From Syntrophobacterales bacterium (GTDB taxonomy: Bacteria; Desulfobacterota; Syntrophobacteria; BM002), in the NCBI GenBank assembly GCA_030601545.1, contig JAUVTM010000157.1, forward strand, positions 1-5,193: a DNA stretch of 5,193 nt. The letters run 5' to 3'. The notes beneath the pieces are model-generated. The model did no database searches and was not told the origin of the DNA. It saw only the letters and a list, made by a program, of their open reading frames with translations. Both the position numbers and the translations under genes were made by a program. Of this stretch, positions 1-3,763 are shown one piece after another. Position 1 is the stretch's first letter. Each line of letters starts with the position of its first letter.

Positions 1-253
1 GGCTAGTCAACCTTACCGCTCGAGGGCTGGGACATTCCCTCCGCTTACGCTCGGTCTGCTGTCCTTGCCGGGCGGTGGTGCTTCGGGCCGAAGTAGATGG
101 CAGCCCGAGCTGCGGATATTGCCAGCCTCTGCCATATTGCCCGGGTAGGCTGGTCTATTGAAACTGGCATAGGCTGGCTATATACGCCGCTTCGGGAAAA
201 TCACAGCCCTCAAGCTCCATGTCAGGAAGTGAAAATGAGTAAGGCGGCTGTTA
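1..253. other. GC-rich upstream region, no supported gene
   Basis: No gene is recognisable here. Frames on both strands stay open for short stretches, but none starts with a convincing ribosome binding site or gives a recognisable protein. A 72-codon + strand frame (97-315) continues into the inverted-repeat element downstream and has no clear family. Structure is visible: a near-perfect palindrome at 81-93 (CTTCGG / CCGAAG around one G), an inverted repeat CCAGCCT (122-128) with AGGCTGG (147-153), the octamer TAGGCTGG repeated at 146-153 and 170-177, and ATATTGCC repeated at 116-123 and 134-141. This could be the end of a decayed mobile element, a repeat, or part of a structured RNA. I cannot decide which. 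Confidence 0.4.
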
Positions 254-418
254 ATGGATCAAGGGGGACGCTGCGGAACAACGAGCACCTGAGCCACCTT
301 TCCTTCTACTCTTAACCCCGCTAAGGCCAACATGAAGATTTGATGCTTTCTCAAAAGGTACACTGCCATAAATGGCGCGAATCGTGCTCGTGGTGGAGTA
401 GCCTCCCCCTTGATCCAT
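254..418. repeat. 165-bp element with 15-bp terminal inverted repeats
   Basis: The left end (254-268, ATGGATCAAGGGGGA) is the exact reverse complement of the right end (404-418). The similarity continues inward at reduced identity: 260-291 region against the reverse complement of 384-416 shares a second perfect block, CGAGCAC (282-288) with GTGCTCG (384-390), at the same offset, about 25 of 32 positions matching over the two arms. No clear target-site duplication flanks it. Because each end reads ATGGATC inward, a 55-codon minus-strand frame runs from the right end (418) to a TAA at 251-253, and a short + frame from 254 gives a related first dozen residues. The layout resembles a MITE-like or other small non-autonomous element, or two inverted copies of a longer repeat. 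No transposase is present. Confidence 0.55.
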
Positions 419-471
419 GGCTTTTCCCAATTAGTCCTGAAAAAATGAGGAAACTCCTGTCTCGGTAATCA

Positions 472-500
472 TTGACTTTCCCCGACAAGGTTGCTACCGT
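472..500 (+). promoter_or_regulatory. Candidate sigma-70 promoter for the thi operon
   Basis: TTGACT (472-477) matches the -35 consensus at five of six bases. Seventeen bases later TACCGT (495-500) is a poor -10 match (three of six). The predicted start near 507 would coincide with the first base of the aptamer closing stem, which is what a riboswitch leader needs. The weak -10 lowers confidence. CATAAG at 502-507 looks better as a -10 but sits too far from this -35. Confidence 0.4.
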
Positions 501-506
501 GCATAA

Positions 507-594
507 GTCGCTAGGGGTGGTTGACTGAGAGCCTGGCACAGGACCAGGTAACCCTTTGCACCTGATCTGGGTAATACCAGCGTAGGGAAGCGGC
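507..594 (+). promoter_or_regulatory. TPP riboswitch (THI element) aptamer
   Basis: Senses thiamine pyrophosphate in the nascent leader RNA. The conserved core is all present and in order: the GGGGT strand (514-518), CTGAGA (525-530) that reads the pyrimidine ring, ACCCTTTG (551-558), CACCTGATCTGG (559-570), and the hairpin TAATACCAG followed by CGTAGGGAAG (572-590) that contributes to pyrophosphate binding. Closing stem P1 pairs 507-512 with 589-594 (six pairs, one G-U), P2 pairs 515-518 with 551-554, P5 pairs CTGG (567-570) with CCAG (577-580). An optional stem pairs CCTGG (532-536) with CCAGG (544-548) just after CTGAGA. The terminator downstream and the thiamine-type transporter behind it fit a transcription-attenuating OFF switch. 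Confidence 0.97.
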
Positions 595-665
595 AAGACC
601 TCAGAGCATCTGGACCGCAGTCAGAATTCACTTTCATCTCAAGACGCTCAAAAAACCGCTTTCCC
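585..665 (+). promoter_or_regulatory. Predicted antiterminator pairing of the TPP riboswitch
   Basis: The 3' strand of the aptamer, GGGAAGCGG (585-593), is complementary to the terminator 5' arm at 656-665 (AAGCGG with CCGCTT, then GGG with CCC, one bulged T at 662). Positions 589-593 are also the P1 strand, and 656-663 are also the terminator 5' arm. The antiterminator is therefore incompatible with both P1 and the terminator. With TPP bound, 585-593 stays in the aptamer and the terminator forms; without TPP the antiterminator can form and the operon is read. The complementarity is seen; the switching is inferred from known attenuating TPP riboswitches. Confidence 0.75.
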
Positions 666-687
666 ACGCAGAGAAAGCGGTTTTTTT
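650..687 (+). terminator. Intrinsic terminator, riboswitch expression platform
   Basis: CCGCTTTC (656-663) pairs perfectly with GAAAGCGG (673-680) around a nine-base loop. The stem is extended by six A-T pairs (650-655 with 681-686), and a run of seven T follows at 681-687. It lies between the aptamer and the first gene and ends two bases before the first ATG of the operon, so it is an attenuator and not the end of an upstream gene. The A tract on the 5' side would also support weak termination on the opposite strand. Confidence 0.93.
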
Positions 688-689
688 AT

Positions 690-1472
690 ATGAAAAAGCA
701 AGGAGGCGATTCTCTTATTCAGGTTGAAGACCTTTCGAAAGCCTTCTCCCGGGGCAGTGATAAACTGCAGGTCCTCCAGCAGATCAGCCTTAGCGCTGAA
801 CCGGGAGAAATCATTGCCATCATAGGACCCAGCGGCTGTGGAAAGAGCACCTTTTTCAACATCTTGGCTGGGTTGATCTCGCCTGACGGTGGCAGCATAT
901 CTCTCAATAGCCAAAAGGTCCCTCATCTTCGAGGCAGAATGGCGTACATGCAGCAGAAAGACCTTTTGCTTCCTTGGAGAAACACATTGGATAATGCCAT
1001 CCTGGGTATGGAGATTCAGGGGGAACACAAACGATCAGCACGTGAGCAGGCCCGCGATCTGCTAAAAACTTTCGGTCTGGAGGGTTTCGGAGATCGTTAT
1101 CCTCAAGAGCTTTCCGGCGGCATGAGACAACGCGTCGCCTTGATGAGAACTATTCTCTGCAAGAAGGACATCTTGTTGCTGGATGAGCCGTTTGGTGCGC
1201 TGGACGCCATTACCAGAAGTATCATGCAAAAATGGTTGCTGAAGGTGTGGGGTCAATTCGGGCCTTCCATTTTACTCGTTACTCATGATGTTGATGAAGC
1301 ACTTATTTTAGCTGATCGGATATATGTCATGACTTCTCGGCCAGCATCAATCAAGGGATCACTCCAGATGGAGCTCGAACGGCCGAGGAAAATTACCGAG
1401 CCGGACATGGTCAACTGTAAGGAATACCTCCTTGAACTCCTGGAAGACGAACTAACGGTCCCAGAGCCATGA
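690..1472 (+). CDS. thiZ: ABC transporter ATPase for thiamine pyrimidine precursor (ThiZ-like)
   Basis: Nucleotide-binding subunit that should hydrolyse ATP on the cytoplasmic face to drive import through the ThiX-like permease. It has 260 residues, usual for the nitrate/sulfonate/taurine (SsuB/TauB) type ATPases to which ThiZ belongs. Visible motifs: Walker A GPSGCGKST (46-54), Q-loop in MQQKDLLLPW (87-96), signature LSGGMRQ (141-147), Walker B ILLLDEP (161-167), D-loop GALD (169-172) and switch histidine in THD (H199). All catalytic residues are intact. The ThiZ assignment rests on the TPP riboswitch upstream and the ThiY-like protein downstream, since the sequence alone does not separate it from SsuB/TauB. 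The start is uncertain: ATG at 690 abuts the terminator and has no ribosome binding site, whereas AAGGAGG at 700-706 favours an in-frame ATT at 717, giving a protein nine residues shorter that begins just before the conserved domain. It overlaps the next gene by four bases (ATGA). Confidence 0.9.
   Translation: MKKQGGDSLIQVEDLSKAFSRGSDKLQVLQQISLSAEPGEIIAIIGPSGCGKSTFFNILAGLISPDGGSISLNSQKVPHLRGRMAYMQQKDLLLPWRNTLDNAILGMEIQGEHKRSAREQARDLLKTFGLEGFGDRYPQELSGGMRQRVALMRTILCKKDILLLDEPFGALDAITRSIMQKWLLKVWGQFGPSILLVTHDVDEALILADRIYVMTSRPASIKGSLQMELERPRKITEPDMVNCKEYLLELLEDELTVPEP
700..706 (+). promoter_or_regulatory. Strong Shine-Dalgarno inside the thiZ frame
   Basis: AAGGAGG is a near-full anti-Shine-Dalgarno match. 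It sits 3' of the ATG at 690, so it cannot serve that start. At ten bases' spacing it faces ATT (717-719), in frame, at the isoleucine that opens the conserved IQVEDLSK stretch. No ATG, GTG or TTG lies in frame at suitable spacing. The ATG at 690 has only the terminator T tract in front of it. Confidence 0.5.
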
Positions 1473-2233
1473 AAACTCGATTTGCATATATTGCATTACC
1501 TGTGGCCCTTTTAGTGATTTTGGGATTGTCTTGGGAAGCTTCGGTGCATTTCTTCGAGATACCATCGTACATATTGCCCGGGCCCTGGGCAATATTAAAG
1601 GTCATGTGGCAACGCATGGATCTTCTTGCCGCTCATGGTGTTGTTACCCTGATCGAAATAGGTTTGGGTTTTTGGGTGGCCCTGGTGGGGGGACTCACCT
1701 TGGCTGTTCTCATCCACTCTTCGCGGATAATTGAGCGATCCTTCCTCCCTTTGATTATCTCGTCGCAGACAATTCCCGTGTTTGCCATTGCGCCGCTGTT
1801 GATACTGTGGTTTGGCTACGGGATCGGATCAAAGGTAGTAATGACGGCAATTATCGTCTTTTTCCCCATTGTGGTTAACACGGTAGAAGGACTCAAGGCA
1901 GCAGATCCTGACACCTTAGCTCTGCTGAAAATACTCGAAGCCTCTCCTGGGCAGGTGTTTTTTAAAGTTCGTGTTCCGCAATCACTTCCTTTCGTTTTTT
2001 CGGGAATCAAGATTGGAGTGGCCGTAAGCGTTATTGGAGCGGTTATAGGGGAGTGGGTCGGGGCTCGGGAAGGTTTAGGATATCTAATGATCCACGCAAA
2101 CGCCCAGCTTCAGGTGGACCTCGTGTTTGCTTCAATCTTCTGCCTGTCCATTTTGGGCATGGGCTTATATGGACTTGTGGTGGTGGTGGAGCGTTTGCTC
2201 GTTCCCTGGCGACATGGTGGAGGAAGCAATTGA
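1469..2233 (+). CDS. thiX: ABC transporter permease for thiamine pyrimidine precursor (ThiX-like)
   Basis: Inner-membrane subunit, presumably a homodimer, forming the translocation path for the pyrimidine delivered by the ThiY-like protein. The 254-residue protein is hydrophobic with about six membrane segments (roughly 6-22, 58-82, 92-115, 121-138, 180-198, 216-240), the layout of the binding-protein-dependent permease domain (BPD_transp_1) in SsuC/TauC/ThiX proteins. SSQTIPVFAIAPLLILWFG (98-116) is a typical stretch of this subfamily. The cytoplasmic coupling (EAA-like) loop falls around 138-183, from VEGLKAADPD through the KILEASPGQVFFKVRVP segment and a following IKIG. The start ATG overlaps the thiZ stop in an ATGA and has only a weak purine-rich stretch in front, which suggests translational coupling. 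Substrate specificity is inferred from context; by sequence alone it could be a sulfonate or taurine permease. Confidence 0.9.
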   Translation: MKTRFAYIALPVALLVILGLSWEASVHFFEIPSYILPGPWAILKVMWQRMDLLAAHGVVTLIEIGLGFWVALVGGLTLAVLIHSSRIIERSFLPLIISSQTIPVFAIAPLLILWFGYGIGSKVVMTAIIVFFPIVVNTVEGLKAADPDTLALLKILEASPGQVFFKVRVPQSLPFVFSGIKIGVAVSVIGAVIGEWVGAREGLGYLMIHANAQLQVDLVFASIFCLSILGMGLYGLVVVVERLLVPWRHGGGSN

Positions 2234-2268
2234 AGATTTTAGATTGCAGATTTTAGATTTCGGATTAC
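2234..2268 (+). repeat. Seven-nucleotide-period repeat in the thiX-thiY gap
   Basis: Directly after the thiX stop the sequence reads as five consecutive heptamers starting at 2234, 2241, 2248, 2255 and 2262. The first and third are both AGATTTT, the second is AGATTGC, the fourth AGATTTC and the fifth GGATTAC, so the consensus is RGATTNN. The 12-mer AGATTTTAGATT therefore occurs twice, 14 bases apart (2234-2245 and 2248-2259). It fills about half of the 70-bp gap between the two genes and ends before the thiY ribosome binding site. Confidence 0.75.
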
Positions 2269-2289
2269 ATATTAATCACAAATTTGGAT

Positions 2290-2296
2290 GGAGGGG
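2290..2296 (+). promoter_or_regulatory. thiY ribosome binding site (decides the start)
   Basis: GGAGGGG lies seven bases before ATG 2304. The open frame extends upstream to 2127 inside thiX, but that extension has no ribosome binding site, covers the heptamer repeat, and would bury the signal peptide behind 59 residues. The start at 2304 is therefore preferred. Confidence 0.88.
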
Positions 2297-2303
2297 ATTA
2301 GCC

Positions 2304-3263
2304 ATGACATACAGAACAAAAATATTGCCGGTATTGATTCTTGGTCTGTCCTTGTTTTTTGGACTGTCCTCAAAGGCTGCGGCTTTGGATAAGGTGAGTT
2401 GCATGCTGGACTGGTTTCCGAACCCAGACCATGCGCCGGTGTATGTGGCCAAAGCGAAAGGTTTTTTTGAAGAACAAGGTTTGGACGTGGATATTATGGT
2501 GCCAGCCGACCCCAACGACCCGTTGAAACTGGTAGCCGCCGGAAAGATCAACTTTGCCATTAGCTATCAACCGAGCGTAATAACGGCACGTTCAAAAGGA
2601 TTGCAGGTTGTTTCTATCGGTGCCCTCGTACAACATCCTTTGAGCAGCATCCTCTATTTGAAATCATCTGGCTTTCAGACTCCGGCCGACCTCAAAGGCA
2701 AACGCATCGGTTACTCGGTTGAGCCACTTTACAGGGTGCTCTTTGAAGCCGTGGCTGAAGGTGCTGGTCTCCAAAAATCTGATTATGATATTTACCGGGT
2801 AGGATTCAATCTGGCGCCGGCCCTTCTAAGCGGCAAGGTGGACGCTGTCGTAGGTGCTTTTAGAAATTACGAGGCCATACAAATTGAGCTGGAAGGAAAG
2901 GAGGTGGGTATTTTCCCCCTGGAAGAGCACGGGGTTCCTGATTACTATGAGTTGGTCATCATAACTCACTCCAAAGAGATAGAGACTCATCCCAAAAGAG
3001 TAATGGCCTTTATGAGGGGGTTGACCAGAGGAATCCACCAGACCGTCAGTGATCCAAAAGCGAGCTTGGAGACTTTCTTGAAGCTCCACCCGAATCTTAG
3101 AGACGAACTCAATCGCAGGTCCTTCCAGGCCACGCTTCCTTTCTTCATGGGAAGCCCGAAACAGGAACCATCCCGCTGGGTAGAGATGCAGAATTTTATG
3201 CTCGATAGAGGACTTATCAAGCGAGTTACGCCGGTGGAAGAGATGATCTGGATGGGGAAGTAA
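2304..3263 (+). CDS. thiY: Periplasmic thiamine pyrimidine-precursor binding protein (ThiY, THI5/NMT1 family)
   Basis: Captures the pyrimidine ligand (HMP, or the formyl-aminopyrimidine produced by thiamine breakdown) and delivers it to ThiX/ThiZ. The 319-residue protein starts with a signal peptide: K/R at 4-6, hydrophobic core about 7-21, and SKAAA (23-27) before LDKVS, a likely signal peptidase I site. There is no lipobox cysteine, so it should be a free periplasmic protein. The NMT1/THI5-like domain covers about 31-250; CMLDWFPNPDHAPVYVAKAK (33-52) followed by GFFEEQGLDV (53-62) is the family's diagnostic N-terminal region, with further conserved stretches ILYLKSSG (116-123) and LKGKRIGY (130-137). 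The cysteine cluster (CCCFC) of yeast Thi5 pyrimidine synthases is absent; the corresponding region reads VPDYYELVIITHSKE (211-225). This, with the signal peptide and permease/ATPase neighbours, argues for a transport protein. It is the last gene of the operon, 70 bp after thiX. The exact ligand is not determinable from sequence. Confidence 0.92.
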   Translation: MTYRTKILPVLILGLSLFFGLSSKAAALDKVSCMLDWFPNPDHAPVYVAKAKGFFEEQGLDVDIMVPADPNDPLKLVAAGKINFAISYQPSVITARSKGLQVVSIGALVQHPLSSILYLKSSGFQTPADLKGKRIGYSVEPLYRVLFEAVAEGAGLQKSDYDIYRVGFNLAPALLSGKVDAVVGAFRNYEAIQIELEGKEVGIFPLEEHGVPDYYELVIITHSKEIETHPKRVMAFMRGLTRGIHQTVSDPKASLETFLKLHPNLRDELNRRSFQATLPFFMGSPKQEPSRWVEMQNFMLDRGLIKRVTPVEEMIWMGK

Positions 3264-3285
3264 GGAATCCGGGCCCAAAGGGAAC

Positions 3286-3313
3286 GGCTCAAGGCTTAAG
3301 GCGCAGGGCCTGT
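3286..3313 (+). repeat. Heptamer array A (GGCNNAA-like)
   Basis: Four consecutive seven-base units begin at 3286 (GGCTCAA), 3293 (GGCTTAA), 3300 (GGCGCAG) and 3307 (GGCCTGT). Degenerate units may continue to about 3327. The array is the inverted partner of the right-hand end at 3530-3553. Confidence 0.65.
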
Positions 3314-3371
3314 GCTAGCTGGCAGCAGACAGCCCCGCGACAAGCTCGGGACAGGCAGGCAGACAGTAGTC

Positions 3372-3401
3372 GTTATTGGTTATCCGTTATACGAGTTATA
3401 C
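3372..3401 (+). repeat. Heptamer array B' (GTTATNN)
   Basis: GTTATTG (3372), GTTATCC (3379) and GTTATAC (3386) follow in register. After a two-base slip a further GTTATAC lies at 3395. The array is the inverted counterpart of the GAATAAC array at 3465-3492. Confidence 0.7.
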
Positions 3402-3464
3402 GGAAAAATCAGGGTTCGGTGATCTTAGAGCTAAACTGCGACGAAGTCTTCAGTGATAACACCC

Positions 3465-3492
3465 GATTAACGAATAACGAATAACGGATAAC
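3465..3492 (+). repeat. Heptamer array B (GAATAAC)
   Basis: Four perfect-register units: GATTAAC (3465), GAATAAC (3472), GAATAAC (3479) and GGATAAC (3486). Confidence 0.85.
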
Positions 3493-3504
3493 TTTCCTGT
3501 CTTC

Positions 3505-3553
3505 CCATGCCCCATGCTCTATGCTCCATGCCCTGAGCCTTGCGCCTTACGCC
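3505..3553 (+). repeat. Heptamer array A' (CCATGCC grading into TTACGCC)
   Basis: Seven units in unbroken seven-base register begin at 3505, 3512, 3519, 3526, 3533, 3540 and 3547. The first four follow CYATGCY (CCATGCC at both 3505 and 3526). The last three are CTGAGCC, TTGCGCC and TTACGCC. Every unit has G at position 5 or a close variant and C at position 6, and the last three pair with array A. The gradual drift of the unit along the array is notable. Confidence 0.8.
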
Positions 3554-3763
3554 ATACTTTTGGGCCGGCAAAGCCATTGAACTCTGCCCTGCCGCAGCAG
3601 TAACCTGCTGCAGCCCCTCACCTTTGTGCCAACCGCTGAGTAGGATGGAGCATCTTACGCCACCAGATCTACTATGGCCCAGTCTTACTTTTTTTCCTTG
3701 CACATGCCACATAATTCCTGTGAAAATAGACTGCTTCGATTCTGAGGTGAAAGGTGGCAGTTT
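3554..3763 (+). other. Leader region before the glycosyltransferase gene
   Basis: I see no gene here. Two small hairpins are visible: GCAGCAG (3594-3600) with CTGCTGC (3605-3611) around a TAAC loop, and GTAGGAT (3640-3646) with ATCTTAC (3652-3658, one G-T pair). Neither is followed directly by a T tract; a run of seven T lies further on at 3689-3695. CATAAT (3710-3715) is a good -10-like hexamer but has no convincing -35 at normal spacing, so a promoter for the downstream gene is possible and unproven. Confidence 0.35.

Larger units (their letters stand above)
3286..3553. repeat. Mirrored heptamer-repeat region (nested inverted repeat)
   Basis: Four short arrays of seven-base units are arranged as A, B', spacer, B, A'. 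The outer pair, 3286-3309 and 3530-3553, is complementary at 19 of 24 positions. The inner pair includes a perfect 12-bp inverted repeat, GTTATCCGTTAT (3379-3390) with ATAACGGATAAC (3481-3492). The spacer (about 3403-3464) shows no repeat. Transcribed RNA could fold into a long interrupted hairpin. It lies just after the thi operon and no T-tract terminator is visible there, so it could end or stabilise the thi transcript, but that is inference. No coding frame here is convincing. Confidence 0.75.

Noticed and set aside
97..315. 72-codon + strand frame
   Set aside because: No ribosome binding site, a stop immediately before its ATG, no recognisable family, and its end runs through the inverted repeat at 254-268.
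351..596. 81-codon minus-strand frame
   Set aside because: It is antisense to the TPP riboswitch aptamer and the promoter region; the open frame is incidental.
2127..2303. Upstream extension of the thiY frame
   Set aside because: It overlaps thiX, has no ribosome binding site, and would place 59 residues in front of a clear signal peptide. GGAGGGG at 2290-2296 fixes the start at 2304.
3465..3553. Possible CRISPR-like array
   Set aside because: Units are seven bases with no spacers between them, unlike the 23-50 bp repeats and unique spacers of a CRISPR array.
3594..3695. Possible intrinsic terminator after thiY
   Set aside because: The hairpins at 3594-3611 and 3640-3658 are too far from the T run at 3689-3695, with about 30 unpaired bases between.
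3698..3726. TTGCAC with TGAAAA as a promoter for the glycosyltransferase gene
   Set aside because: The spacing is right, but TGAAAA is a poor -10; the better -10-like CATAAT at 3710 lacks a matching -35.
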